Positions 35,949 through 45,080 of a stretch of DNA of 64,000 bases are shown one piece after another; the stretch's first letter is position 1; each line of letters opens with the position of its first letter. The notes under the pieces were generated by a model. That model searched no databases. It saw nothing but the letters and a program-made list of their open reading frames with translations, and was not told the DNA's origin. The stretch is from Maribacter halichondriae (GTDB lineage Bacteria; Bacteroidota; Bacteroidia; Flavobacteriales; Flavobacteriaceae). Position numbers and translations under genes: made by a program. The stretch covers positions 186,001 through 250,000 of the forward strand of contig NZ_CP107030.1 in assembly GCF_027474825.1 (NCBI RefSeq), given 5' to 3'.

Positions 35949-36841
35949 CTATACGATTCTAGAACTTACCCCCGTCTTCTCCAACAATTCCGAAAGCGCA
36001 TCCTGCGTATGCCGCATATCTTGCCAATCCTTTAGCACCACGCCCAAGGTTTCCTCGACGATTTTTTTATCCAAATGTTTTAGGTGCATGCTCGATAAGG
36101 CTTTTGCCCAATCGATGGTTTCTGAAATTCCGGGAGTCTTTTCTAAACGGAGTTGACGCAGTTCTTTCATAAAAACGCAAATTTGCCTTCCGAGCTCGGC
36201 ATCGACCTCCGGGACTTTAGTTTTAACGATCGCCAATTCTTTTTCAAACTCGGGATAGTCTATCCACAGATACAGACATCTTCTGCGCAGGGCTTCGGAG
36301 AGTTCACGCGTACGATTTCCCGTCAAGATAATCTGGGGTTTATGGGTGGCTTTTATGGTTCCTATTTCAGGGATGGTTACTTGCCAATCAGAAAGAACTT
36401 CCAATAAAAAACTTTCGAATTCCTCATCGGCTCGATCCACCTCATCGATTAAAAGAACAGTTTTTTCAGGACTCGTTATCGCCTGAAGAACAGGTCTTTT
36501 CAAAAGAAATTTATCCGAAAAAATAGTTTGTTCGAGCGCCTCAATATCCTTCCCTTTTTCTTCCTGCATTTTTAAATACAGCAATTGGTGCTGATAATTC
36601 CATTCGTAAAGTGCATGGGTACTGTCTAATCCTTCATAACATTGCAGACGAATCAAATCGGTTTTCAGGGCATTAGCCATCACTTTGGCAATTTCGGTTT
36701 TTCCCACTCCGGCAGGACCTTCAACCAGCAAGGGTTTTCCAATTTCATTGCGAGGAATATCGACATGGCGATTCCACCGTCATCAATATAGCCTTGATCT
36801 TGCAACATTTTTTGGATTTGGGAAAGCTCGTGGGTTTTCAT
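35949..36841 (-). pseudogene. coxD: MoxR/CoxD-type AAA+ ATPase, frameshifted near N-terminus
   Basis: The printed long frame starts inside the protein (36731, at LVEGPAGVGKT). Upstream, ATG 36841 opens MKTHELSQIQKMLQDQG and runs to KLEN, where the family expects KLEKPLLVEGPAG. One more T in the T4 run 36736-36739 joins the two, giving about 297 residues, normal for MoxR. Walker A is GPAGVGKTE, Walker B is VLLIDEVDRAD, and the sensor is ILTGNRTRELS. It would work with CoxE in maturing the Mo enzyme. It is the first gene of the operon. Confidence 0.85.
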
Positions 36842-36884
36842 AAATCTGCAACTTATCATTTACAGTAAAGTTAACGATTAATGC

Positions 36885-37020
36885 CAAACCGCAAAGGGTG
36901 CAAGGGGTTACGCAAGGTTCGCTAAGAATTTTAGCCAACAAGCCCTTGCGCCCTTTTCGCCTTCATTGCGAACCCTGCCTGCCGACAGGCAGGCTTGCGG
37001 TTAAACTCTTACGTAACGTG
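36885..37020. repeat. CGCAAAG-type repeat region with GCCTGCC hairpin
   Basis: Contains ACCGCAAAGGGTGCAAGG, ACGCAAGG, then CTTGCGCCCTTTTCGCC and TTGCGGTTAA in the opposite sense, so the outer parts form an inverted pair. Between them is a second hairpin, GCCTGCC GACA GGCAGGC (about 36975-36992). This is the third block of this repeat family within 1.6 kb. It is upstream of moxR and upstream of the AhpD-like gene. Confidence 0.7.
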
Positions 37021-37079
37021 AATTCCAATACTTAAAAAACGAGTATATTTCCATCAAATCAATCTTCAAAGAGCATTTT

Positions 37080-37685
37080 ATGAGTTGGATAAGGACAATT
37101 GATTATGATGATGCCAAAGGAAAATTAAAAAGTTTATATAAAAGAGTAAAAGGACCTGATAATAATATAGATAATGTTTTGAAAATTCACAGTCTTCGCC
37201 CACATACGCTTGAGGGACATATGGTTTTGTACAAAGCGGTATTGCACCATTCAGGAAACACCTTGTCCAAATGGTATCTGGAAGCTTTGGGGTGCTACGT
37301 AGGCCACCTTAACAACTGCGAATATTGCTTTGACCACCATTTTGCAGGACTCCAACGTCTTCTAAATGATGATACGAAATCAAAACAATTTTTAGTAGCT
37401 GTTAAGAGAGATGCATTAGATACTTTCTTTGATACAAAATATGCCCGTGGAAGTTCTTATGCTAAAATACTGACGCTGGATGTTCAATCGGTTATCGAAG
37501 AAGATTTCAATAGTCTAAAAGAATCAGGATTCTCAGAAGGCGAGATATTAGAAATAAACCAAGTCGTCAGCTATTTCAATTATGTAAATCGAAGTGTAAT
37601 CGGTTTGGGCGCCAATACAAAAGGAGACATTTTAGGGCTATCCCCAAATCAAAATGATGACCCTGATAATTGGGGGCACTCATAA
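37080..37685 (+). CDS. AhpD-like / peroxidase-related carboxymuconolactone decarboxylase family protein
   Basis: The redox centre is CEYCFDHH with a glutamate ten to fifteen residues before it (YLEALGCYVGHLNN), as in the AhpD relay. The C-terminal helix VVSYFNYVNRSVIGLG is the mark of the peroxidase-related (TIGR01926-like) group. Length 201 is normal. It is divergent from the moxR end of the cox operon. The other member in this window (6257-6808) differs strongly, so they are not recent duplicates. A detoxifying role next to a Mo hydroxylase is possible but is an inference. Confidence 0.82.
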   Translation: MSWIRTIDYDDAKGKLKSLYKRVKGPDNNIDNVLKIHSLRPHTLEGHMVLYKAVLHHSGNTLSKWYLEALGCYVGHLNNCEYCFDHHFAGLQRLLNDDTKSKQFLVAVKRDALDTFFDTKYARGSSYAKILTLDVQSVIEEDFNSLKESGFSEGEILEINQVVSYFNYVNRSVIGLGANTKGDILGLSPNQNDDPDNWGHS

Positions 37686-37764
37686 CACCTCCCTTAATCC
37701 TTCCTTATTAGGAGGGAAACCGATACTTTTAACTTCGTACCTAAAACTTCGTGCTTCGTACTTC
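37686..37764. repeat. convergent gap with degenerate REP-like and CTTCGTAC repeats
   Basis: Begins with CCTCCCTTAATCC and AGGAGGG, a weak copy of the REP-like elements around the DUF559 gene, and ends with ACTTCGTACC, ACTTCGTGC and TTCGTACTTC, the word family also seen at 31081-31210. No clear terminator is seen in this gap between two convergent genes. Confidence 0.5.
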
Positions 37765-39927
37765 TTAGAGATTATCCAACTGGTTACTGCTTTTATCGTC
37801 GCTAATCGTCCAAAAGAAGCCTACGACGAAGAATGCATCGGCAGTAGGCCGTATGGCTCGTCGGTCGAAAATACCATCCACATTAGGGGTATTGGCATAT
37901 TGATAGCCATTGACGTTCTTAAAGTCGGTGATATTGCTGACGGAAAAAAACAATATTTTCTGTTGTGATATCAAATAGGCCCAATTCACGTTCAGACTGT
38001 TGAACGGTTTCGTTTTTTCCGCCAAAAATTCCGGTTTATTCGGATTATCATAAGGTCTGCCCGAACCGTAGTTATAGGAAACCCCGATTTGTGAACGCCA
38101 ATCGTCGACCCAGTACTTGGTAACGAGTGAAAGGCTATGTGTAGGAGCAAAATTCGGGGTGGCCCTTTCTTGAAAATCACGATAGTCACGTTCTGTGTTC
38201 AAATAAGAATACGATGCCCAATAATCAAGATTCTTGATGCTTTTATTATCACGCCAGAAGATATCGATACCTGATGCGTAGCCACCTCCCAAATTGTTGA
38301 ATTCCGAATTGAATTGGGGCATTTCGGTATCGAATTTTACGAGTGCATCATAGTCCTTATAATAGGCTTCTGCGCGAAATGTCTTTCCATTGGATAAATA
38401 CTGATAGTTCAAGATATAATGCGATGTCTTTTCAAAATCCAAGCTTTGGTCAAACTTCAGGGACTCACCCAACGGGTTTTGATAAAAATCTCCGTAGGCC
38501 AACGAAAATTGCCCGTTTTCACTGCTCTTATACGCCAACGATACCCTTGGTGCCACATTATAATCGGCCAGAAAACTGGAATACTCGCCTCTCACACCCA
38601 GCTTCATGGCAAATTTGTTGCTAAAGAAAATATCCCCCTCGGCAAAAGCCGAGCTAAGATTGTCTTGAAAACCGGTATCAAACGAAAAGCCATCAGGAGC
38701 AACAAAATTCTCTTGGTAATCCGTTATAAAATGTTCGGCCCCGAAATTCAGTTGAAATCGACTGCTGAAACCTTTCTTGACCTTCACTTTTAAATGTCCG
38801 GCAGTTTCATTGGCATTAATGTCATTGGCCTCAAAACCGATGTCATTTCTATCTGATGAAATACTGGCTCCGGCACTTACAGTCCATTCCTTGTCAAAGA
38901 AATATTTATACGAAGTATTTGCGTACAGATTACTGTTTTTCAAGCGGAAATTGACAAAATCCTCAAAATTGATATCCTCTTGGTCCAAATCCAGATTTGC
39001 TTGATTGAATCCCGTATAGAATTTAAAAATACCCTTGTCCGTGATGCTTCGATAAACCGCCTCCCCTGAAATGGACTCGTAGGGCTTGTTCCAACGGGCA
39101 CCTTGTTCATTGGGGATAATCCATTGATACGGCGCCAAATTGATGTACTGCGCATTAACACTAAGTGATTTGTTGTCCCAGATTTCCGTTCTTCCGAGAC
39201 CGGCACCTACGGAAAGTACTGAGATATCGGTCTTTTCTTGGTCGGGTTCATCGGTAGTGTTCAACAACAATACGCTGGAAAGTGCTTGGCCGTATTCCGC
39301 AGAATATCCGCCCGTGCTAAAGGTAATCCCTTTAAACAAGAAGGGCGAAAATCGACCTCGGGTGGGAATGTTATTGGCCGTGGCATTAAACGGTTGAAAA
39401 ACGCGGAGTCCATCAATAAAAACCTGCGTCTCCCCGGCTTGGCCGCCTCGAACAAAGAGCCGGCCATCTTCACTTACCGTTGATGTACCAGGTAGTGTTT
39501 GCAAAGCACCCACAAAGTCACCAGCCGCACCAGCGGTGGTAACGATGTCCAAAGGTTTTAAAACGGATACCTTGGAGTTATCCCCCGCTTCAAAAGTTCC
39601 GGCGGTGAGCGTTACACCTGACAATTGATTGATAGCCTCCCGGAGTTCGATTTTTAAATCCTTTAAATACGAAATATCGCCAGCCTGCATATAGGTTTCG
39701 TAAGAAAGCATCGATACCACCAACGTCTGTGTACCCGTTTCGGTGGTTTCAAAAGAGAAATTACCTTGGTCATCCGAGGAGGCACCATCATAATAACCGT
39801 CTAAATAAATGTTGGCACCGATAACGGGGTTTCCATTTTGATCCGAAACCGTTCCGGAGATGGTGGATTGCGCAAAGCATACTAAAGAAGAAAATAAGGC
39901 GGTTAAAAGGATTAGTTGTTTATACAT
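37765..39927 (-). CDS. TonB-dependent receptor with carboxypeptidase-regulatory-like domain
   Basis: ATG 39927 (MYKQLILL) starts a normal signal peptide ending CFAQ; the frame to 40011 would place 28 extra residues before it. Next is a CarboxypepD_reg-like domain (TISGTVSDQNGNPVIGANIYL), then a plug domain with VRGGQAGETQVFIDGLRV, and a beta-barrel ending in the closing Phe of the strand VGFFWTISDD region. About 720 residues, complete. It imports a substrate that cannot be told; no SusD partner is beside it. A DUF2141 gene diverges upstream. Confidence 0.85.
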   Translation of the reverse strand: MYKQLILLTALFSSLVCFAQSTISGTVSDQNGNPVIGANIYLDGYYDGASSDDQGNFSFETTETGTQTLVVSMLSYETYMQAGDISYLKDLKIELREAINQLSGVTLTAGTFEAGDNSKVSVLKPLDIVTTAGAAGDFVGALQTLPGTSTVSEDGRLFVRGGQAGETQVFIDGLRVFQPFNATANNIPTRGRFSPFLFKGITFSTGGYSAEYGQALSSVLLLNTTDEPDQEKTDISVLSVGAGLGRTEIWDNKSLSVNAQYINLAPYQWIIPNEQGARWNKPYESISGEAVYRSITDKGIFKFYTGFNQANLDLDQEDINFEDFVNFRLKNSNLYANTSYKYFFDKEWTVSAGASISSDRNDIGFEANDINANETAGHLKVKVKKGFSSRFQLNFGAEHFITDYQENFVAPDGFSFDTGFQDNLSSAFAEGDIFFSNKFAMKLGVRGEYSSFLADYNVAPRVSLAYKSSENGQFSLAYGDFYQNPLGESLKFDQSLDFEKTSHYILNYQYLSNGKTFRAEAYYKDYDALVKFDTEMPQFNSEFNNLGGGYASGIDIFWRDNKSIKNLDYWASYSYLNTERDYRDFQERATPNFAPTHSLSLVTKYWVDDWRSQIGVSYNYGSGRPYDNPNKPEFLAEKTKPFNSLNVNWAYLISQQKILFFSVSNITDFKNVNGYQYANTPNVDGIFDRRAIRPTADAFFVVGFFWTISDDKSSNQLDNL

Positions 39928-40146
39928 GACTGTTCGTTTTTCAAAAGATTGATGCCGCAAATTTGCATCGGTTTGAACGGCCATCATAAAGAAGCCTACC
40001 GAACTGTTCAATTTTAGTGATGAATTGCAACGGAGTTTTTAGATTACGGTTCAGTCGCAAAATTGTACGGTTGGGTATGTTGAATTTCAAAGAAGGATAA
40101 AAAAGGTGGAGTTTTGACCCATCATAAATAATTAAAACAAAATATC

Positions 40147-40566
40147 ATGAAAAAATTTGCACTATTACTAGGATTAGCTTTTATAGGATTCACGACCAAC
40201 GCACAAGACGCTTCTGGGTCAACCATCACCGTAACAGTTGAAAACGTATTATCAGATGGCGGCACCATTCTAGCCGGACTGCACACTACAGACACCTTTA
40301 TGAAAGGTGCAGGGGTTTCAAATGCCATGGCACCGGCCAAAGCGGGTGAGGTCACCTTGACCTTTGAAAACGTGCAACCTGGCGATTATGCCATTATGGT
40401 CATGCACGACAAAAACGATAACAAACAAATGGATATGGATACCAACGGCATGCCCCAAGAAAGCTATGCAGCAACCGGCGAAATGAATATGTACGGACCT
40501 CCAACCTTTGAGGGTGCCAAGTTCGAAGTGAACGGCGAAGATCAAGAATTCAGGATTCGGTTTTAA
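40147..40566 (+). CDS. DUF2141 secreted protein
   Basis: Signal peptide (residues 1-19, TTNAQ) followed by a single beta-sandwich DUF2141 domain: ITVTVENVLSDGGTILAGL, VTLTFENVQPGDYAIMVMH, and the acidic turn DKNDNKQMDMDTNGMPQE, which is the typical family signature. The 139-residue length is normal. Function unknown. It is divergent from the TonB receptor gene, and followed by a good terminator. Confidence 0.9.
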   Translation: MKKFALLLGLAFIGFTTNAQDASGSTITVTVENVLSDGGTILAGLHTTDTFMKGAGVSNAMAPAKAGEVTLTFENVQPGDYAIMVMHDKNDNKQMDMDTNGMPQESYAATGEMNMYGPPTFEGAKFEVNGEDQEFRIRF

Positions 40567-40577
40567 GGCCTCCCCAA

Positions 40578-40603
40578 ACCCCTCTGAAGGAGGGGCTTTT
40601 TAA
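40578..40603 (+). terminator. terminator after the DUF2141 gene
   Basis: CCCCTC TGAA GGAGGGG hairpin followed by CTTTTT, 15 nt after the stop. Overlaps in sequence style with the REP-like repeats, so it may derive from one. Confidence 0.7.
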
Positions 40604-40628
40604 AAAGTATTCATCAATCAGAAAATAG

Positions 40629-40656
40629 AAGGCTCGCCGTTTTACGAGCCTTTTTT
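40629..40656 (+). terminator. second hairpin terminator
   Basis: AAGGCTCG (40629-40636) pairs with CGAGCCTT (40645-40652), followed by a T6 run. Bidirectional in form. Confidence 0.8.
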
Positions 40657-41149
40657 GTTTACCGCTTTTGAATACGTTTGCTCATTCGGATTCCAAAGTT
40701 GGTGGACCTGTCCGCCTACTGGCGGAAATAGAAAAGAGGGCTTTCGCCCCTTTTCATTTTAAAAATACGTAGACGCTAAGAAAACCGTATGAGTCTTAAG
40801 GCAGTATGCCTTCGGTGATTTCTCCAACTCTCGTGACGGGTTAATTGTTTGTCACTAGTGGCACCGCTACCTTTGTGTTTTTGCTTTATATGTTTCATTA
40901 TTACTTCTTTAGTCAATTCTTGTGATGGGCGCAATAAACGCCCTTATGTACACACTCCCTTAGACGTAAAAAAAGCCAAAATATTACCTTGTTGTGAGAA
41001 GTTTAACACTCCGCTAAACCCCATAAAAAAAACCTATAAACTATTTTATATTCTTAGGCCTTAATTCGGCTTTGCTACCGAATGCACCCATCTAAAAAAC
41101 TATAATGCCAGACCCATAGTACCTGCTCTTAGAATGAATCTTTTGTAGT
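40657..41149. other. gene-poor region with hairpins and a TTTG/TAnnTTTG promoter
   Basis: Holds a REP-like hairpin (TCCGCC TACT GGCGGA, 40711-40726) and a third terminator-like stem at 40732-40754 (AAAAGAGGGC TTTC GCCCCTTTT). A promoter is likely at 40848-40875. A 71-codon frame (40849-41064) starts at GTG within this promoter; it has a lipobox-like LVNSC but no known relatives, so I do not call it. Nothing else is recognised. Confidence 0.5.
40848..40875 (+). promoter_or_regulatory. Bacteroidota-type promoter
   Basis: TTTG at 40848-40851 and TACCTTTG at 40868-40875, with a 16-base spacer, fit the -33 TTTG and -7 TAnnTTTG consensus (usual spacing slightly longer). The -7 sits in the word CTACCTTTGTG, also present at 48318-48328. 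The downstream gene is uncertain; it may have served the broken NTF2-like gene. Confidence 0.5.
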
Positions 41150-41467
41150 ACTTTGTCAGAATCGGTTGGTTGGAACGATATCGGTCAATTCGTCAAAACG
41201 TTTATTGAAGAACACCCAGAACCTGAACCCGAATTGTTAAATGAGATAGACGTTTGACTTTACGGCAATGGCGCTTGGGTTACTTATGAACAACAAGATT
41301 CCCTACGTGGCCTAAAATGCGAAACACGACTGATGGAAAAAATACATGGCGAATGGAAAATCGCAGGCATGCAGACGACTATTTATAGGTTTGTGAAGAT
41401 GAGAAATGAAAAAATCAGTTGCCAGCAATGGTTAAAATTCACCAATGAAAAAGTCGCATTGACTTAA
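41150..41467 (+). pseudogene. NTF2-like gene remnant with in-frame TGA
   Basis: From about 41150 the frame reads SVGWNDIGQFVKTFIEE, HPEPEPELL, then TGA at 41255-41257, then LYGNGAWVTYEQQDS and LMEKIHGEWKIAGMQTTIY. This is the C-terminal half of a common flavobacterial NTF2/SnoaL-like protein, and the N-terminal half is missing. The TGA stands where I would expect a lysine. So it is a decayed gene. The frame runs on to TAA 41465. Confidence 0.7.
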
Positions 41468-41534
41468 TCTACAATCTACCATAACTAAATTGTCAACAAC
41501 AATTGACTTACACAGCTACCTATTGCTAAAGACT

Positions 41535-42617
41535 TCATTTGCTTCCTGCCATAGTGGTTTGTTCCATAATCTGTAAATCATCGGTAATTCTAGTTAAAAA
41601 TACTCCAAAATCATTTTGGCTGATGACACTATTAGAGGAATTTGGAAAAAGTTCCTCCACCGGAAACCTATGATTAAGGTCAATGGTAAATTGATAAAAA
41701 TCGGTTAGTAACTCCCCCTTGCTATTTAAAATAGGCACCTCTAAAACAACAGGATTTGCAATGGTATTTGCCTGATCAGGAACTATCCAAGGTCGGGCTG
41801 AATTAAGAACATCTGGATCGCGCTTTAGGGTAACATCGGTACGAGGTATCCGTTTTTTATTCGTGTACCATTTATTATGAACGGCATTATAGGCGTCATA
41901 GGTTTCCTTTGCCGTCTTTACAACGGCTAAACTATCCAATGTTGAACCAATTAGTTTTGTAGCCGCCTCGTTAAAAGGGAGCTTAGAGCGCAATGATTTC
42001 ATCCCTACGTGAATACCCAGTAAGTTCGAGTACACATCCTCAACCGAAAAACTCGAAAATTTTTCCTTTACAAAAGGAATGGTCGATGCACCGAACCAAG
42101 TAGAAATTTCATGCCATAACGAAAAATCGTATGTTATTTTTCCCGCTAAAAGAATACAATCATTATCATCAAACTGTGCCGGTACATTCAAATATAAAGT
42201 CTTACGGCCTGCTTCTTTACGCAAATGCAGCACTACTTCACCTTTTCCCCTACTATTTAAAATGACGGCGTATAAATAGCGCGTCCAATCAATATGATCT
42301 CGTACGTGACCAATATCGATAAAACCACCTTTGTTGGTATAAATAGTTCCGATGCCTTCACTCTGCTTACCCATATAGCGATGTTCGCCCAAATCATCAA
42401 CACTGATAACCTGATCAATCTTAACAAATGGCACACCCCATAATTTCAGGTCATAACCAAAAGCACAACATGCTCGAATAATGCGAGGTGGAATTTTGTC
42501 TAGATCAACAGCGTCAACATGCTTACTTTGAGCCCGTAGCGTCATAGGGGTAACAAAACCCAATAACATACAGCCTATTACGCTAGTTAATGTTGTTTTA
42601 TAGCTATTAAATTTCAT
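41535..42617 (-). CDS. DUF4056 family secreted protein
   Basis: A signal peptide (MLLGFVTPMTLRAQ) precedes a 330-residue domain that I place in DUF4056 from PPRIIRACCAFGYDL, IYTNKGGFIDIGHVRD and DHIDWTRYLY. The motif WHEISTWFG has an HExxxW form that could be a metal or active site, as an inference. The function of the family is not known. It is the last gene of the carotenoid operon, 15 nt after the TPR gene, and would act in the periplasm, so it may help place or modify the membrane pigment, or simply be a passenger. Confidence 0.75.
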   Translation of the reverse strand: MKFNSYKTTLTSVIGCMLLGFVTPMTLRAQSKHVDAVDLDKIPPRIIRACCAFGYDLKLWGVPFVKIDQVISVDDLGEHRYMGKQSEGIGTIYTNKGGFIDIGHVRDHIDWTRYLYAVILNSRGKGEVVLHLRKEAGRKTLYLNVPAQFDDNDCILLAGKITYDFSLWHEISTWFGASTIPFVKEKFSSFSVEDVYSNLLGIHVGMKSLRSKLPFNEAATKLIGSTLDSLAVVKTAKETYDAYNAVHNKWYTNKKRIPRTDVTLKRDPDVLNSARPWIVPDQANTIANPVVLEVPILNSKGELLTDFYQFTIDLNHRFPVEELFPNSSNSVISQNDFGVFLTRITDDLQIMEQTTMAGSK

Positions 42618-42632
42618 AGTGCCGGCCGATAA

Positions 42633-43391
42633 CTATTTTAGGTTGTGACGCTTCAGCAAATCAGGATAGAGTTCATCTTCAACCCACATAAAGTTGGGGA
42701 ATACGTTAATTATTTTTTCATAGCATAATTTGGCCAGCTGTATTTGATCGGTTGCTTCGTATGCTTGCCCTAAAGCGGTCATTGTGTTTATGTACATCCA
42801 ATTATTGACAACCAGTTCTTGTTTTTCAAAGCTTTCCACCGCCTTTATGTAGTATTGAATTGCCTCTGTCTTATCACCACCAAAAGCTGATGGACGATAA
42901 TACATTGAGTTTCCTTTTTCAATATTACCTTGAATATTCTCCGGATCCAGTTCGAGAGATTTGTTGATATACTTCATGCTTTTCGGACCTAAGTAAATAG
43001 CCTTTAATTTTGAGATACCAATGGTAAACGCAATGTAAGCTCCTTTGTATGCCTGTAGGGTTGCGTTTTCAGGGGATTCCTTTAACAACTTATCAATAAT
43101 TACCTCTGATTTATCGATGTATTCTTCAGCGGTATCATATTTTTCAGCACCAATTAACCATGCCGTATAACCGTAGTAATAACTGATCAGCTCAAATTGC
43201 TCGTCTAAATTATGCTGACTTACATTTTTTTCGCAATTGTTCATTATTTTAAGCCACTTGTCCATTTTACCACGTGAATAGGCTTTGTAAATTGAATCGC
43301 GGTAGACAGTTTGAGAAAAACCCCATTGCATTGAAAACAACAAAGTGAACGTTACAAGTACTAATCTTGTAATATGTTGCGTCCTTTCCAT
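42633..43391 (-). CDS. secreted TPR-type protein in carotenoid operon
   Basis: Signal peptide (LVLVTFTLLFSMQWGFSQ) then about 225 residues of helical repeats, with TPR-like units at YINKSLELDPENIQGNIEKG and AIQYYIKAVESFEK, and ALGQAYEATDQIQLAKLCY. No other motif is visible. It overlaps the end of the GT2 gene by 31 nt and is followed 15 nt later by the DUF4056 gene. A periplasmic scaffold for the pigment-modifying proteins is possible; nothing proves it. Confidence 0.7.
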   Translation of the reverse strand: MERTQHITRLVLVTFTLLFSMQWGFSQTVYRDSIYKAYSRGKMDKWLKIMNNCEKNVSQHNLDEQFELISYYYGYTAWLIGAEKYDTAEEYIDKSEVIIDKLLKESPENATLQAYKGAYIAFTIGISKLKAIYLGPKSMKYINKSLELDPENIQGNIEKGNSMYYRPSAFGGDKTEAIQYYIKAVESFEKQELVVNNWMYINTMTALGQAYEATDQIQLAKLCYEKIINVFPNFMWVEDELYPDLLKRHNLK

Positions 43392-44461
43392 ATTAACTTT
43401 CGCTGTTTATTATTAACGAGACCTTTAATTATTATTATAAGAAATACAATGTGTTGTGGAATTGCCAATACTAAGTTTTGAACAACTGATTGTTGGCTCG
43501 CCAAACTTACAAATAATCGAATTGATAAGATGCCAACGGTATATGCGGTTAACCACCATACACCCATATTAAAATAGACGACTAAAGGAGCCATTGTAGT
43601 TAAAATTCCAAAAAAAACAGTTGCCAACTTACTATTGCCAAAGAATTGAAATATATTTTTTGTGAATCCGGTAATGGCGGCATCCAACCCAACATACATT
43701 CTGCAAGTAATATCGTTATCTCCTAAGCGTGTATCACAGGCGAAGCCTCTTTGTTTAAACAATCTCATAATAGCGATATCTTCTACCCTATGGGATTTAC
43801 ATTTTTCATGAGGCCATATGGCCTTATACGTAACGGATTTAAACATCATGAATTGCCCGTTGGCCGCCGAAAATCTTTCGTTCTTCGACTTTCGAATTAA
43901 TGAAAGTGGTAGTAAACTCAACAAAATCCAGTTCATTAGGGGTACTGAAATTTTTTCTCCCAAAGATTTGACAATTTGCTTGGGAAATATCGATAACAAG
44001 TGAAGGTCGTATTTCTGAAGATGACCAATGCTACGTTTAATCAAGTCTTTTTTGACGCTTACATCTGCATCTAAAAAGAGTACTATATCACCTGTAGCAG
44101 CTTTTGCCAATTGATGACATGCATGATTCTTTCCCAACCAACCTTGCGGAAGTTGCTGGCCATTAATTATTTTAATTGTAGGATTAAGTGTTGCCCAATG
44201 TTTGACGATACTCTCCGTTTCATCATTGGAATGGTCGTTATAAACAATGATTTCAAGGATCCTGTATTCCAAGGTTGCTAGTTGCTCCAGTAGGGTTCCA
44301 ATGTTTTCTTCCTCATTACGAGCAGGTATTAAAATTGAAACGGAAGGGGTTGACGTTAAAGAATTTACTTTTGGCAAATAAGCAAACGAAAGATAATTGA
44401 CAAACGCAACAAGTAACCTAATAATCAGTAAGCTTAAAAGAAAAAAACAGAAATAAATCAT
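43361..44461 (-). CDS. GT2 family glycosyltransferase, CruC-like candidate
   Basis: ATG 44461 overlaps the acyltransferase stop (ATGA), so it is preferred to 44485. An N-terminal membrane helix (YFCFFLLSLLIIRLLVA) precedes a GT-A domain: VSILIPARNEEENI, DHSNDETE, LFLDADVSV (DxD type) and the acceptor-side HRVEDIAIMRLFKQRG. Two or three C-terminal membrane helices follow. In a carotenoid operon with CruF and an acyltransferase, glycosylation of a hydroxylated carotenoid is the likely role, like CruC in green sulfur bacteria. Acceptor and sugar are not proven. Confidence 0.8.
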   Translation of the reverse strand: MIYFCFFLLSLLIIRLLVAFVNYLSFAYLPKVNSLTSTPSVSILIPARNEEENIGTLLEQLATLEYRILEIIVYNDHSNDETESIVKHWATLNPTIKIINGQQLPQGWLGKNHACHQLAKAATGDIVLFLDADVSVKKDLIKRSIGHLQKYDLHLLSIFPKQIVKSLGEKISVPLMNWILLSLLPLSLIRKSKNERFSAANGQFMMFKSVTYKAIWPHEKCKSHRVEDIAIMRLFKQRGFACDTRLGDNDITCRMYVGLDAAITGFTKNIFQFFGNSKLATVFFGILTTMAPLVVYFNMGVWWLTAYTVGILSIRLFVSLASQQSVVQNLVLAIPQHIVFLIIIIKGLVNNKQRKLIWKGRNILQD

Positions 44462-45077
44462 GTAGACCCTTGTTTTGTAAAACACACTTCCGCAAAACGA
44501 TTAAACGCTCGCTCTACATCTTCGGCATTGGTATCGGCGTTTATAGACTGCGTTTCGTAATACACACACAGATCAGGTCTTAGATTGGTTCCATAATTAA
44601 TAAGGTTGACATTGAACACCAATTGGAAATCATTTTTTGCGTTCTTTAAAAAATATGAAAGTAGGCCTTTTTCAAAAGTAAACTCTCTTGTGTATATGCT
44701 TTCGATTTTTCCTTGCGGGAAAAACAGAAAAAGGTTCTCTTTATCTTGTAACAATTCGACAGCATAAGCGAGACTCTCTAAACTAGAACGCCTGCCTTTG
44801 CTTATAGAACAAGCGCCTATTTTAGATAACATCATAGTTTTACGCAGCTCTTTCTCAAGCATCATGAAATGAAACCTTCGTTTAAAAACTTTAAGGTTCA
44901 ATAAGATTTGAATAAAGCCGTCGTAAAACGAAAAATGATTGCTGATCATTAGAATTGGAAACCCTTTATCTTCGTAATGACCAGTGTACCTTACACTCCC
45001 AAAAAAAAGCCTATTAATGTTTTGGTATAATACTTAGAAAATTTTACCCAATATTTATTATGATTGGCTCGTATCAT
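44458..45077 (-). pseudogene. PlsC/CruD-like acyltransferase, frameshifted
   Basis: The catalytic HX4D is in MISNHFSFYDGF, and LFLFFPQGKIES is the second acyltransferase motif. The printed 163-residue frame lacks the N-terminus. ATG 45077 opens MIRANHNKYWVKFSKYYTK, and runs into an 8-base run (A8 45001-45008 on the plus strand). Nine would join it as LIGFFFGSVRYTG to the rest, giving about 206 residues. With that the gene starts 4 nt after cruF ends. Expected role: acylation of the carotenoid sugar, like CruD. Possibly a sequencing deletion or slippage site. Confidence 0.8.
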
Positions 45078-45080
45078 TTT

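Noticed and set aside
37654..37968. Plus-strand ORF overlapping the AhpD-like 3' end and the TonB receptor
   Set aside because: It is the antisense of the receptor's C-terminus and crosses the repeat gap; no family resemblance.
40849..41064. 71-codon ORF with a lipobox-like LVNSC
   Set aside because: Its start lies within the likely promoter, it has no recognisable relatives, and the tail has no domain pattern. Could be a small lipoprotein but not supported.
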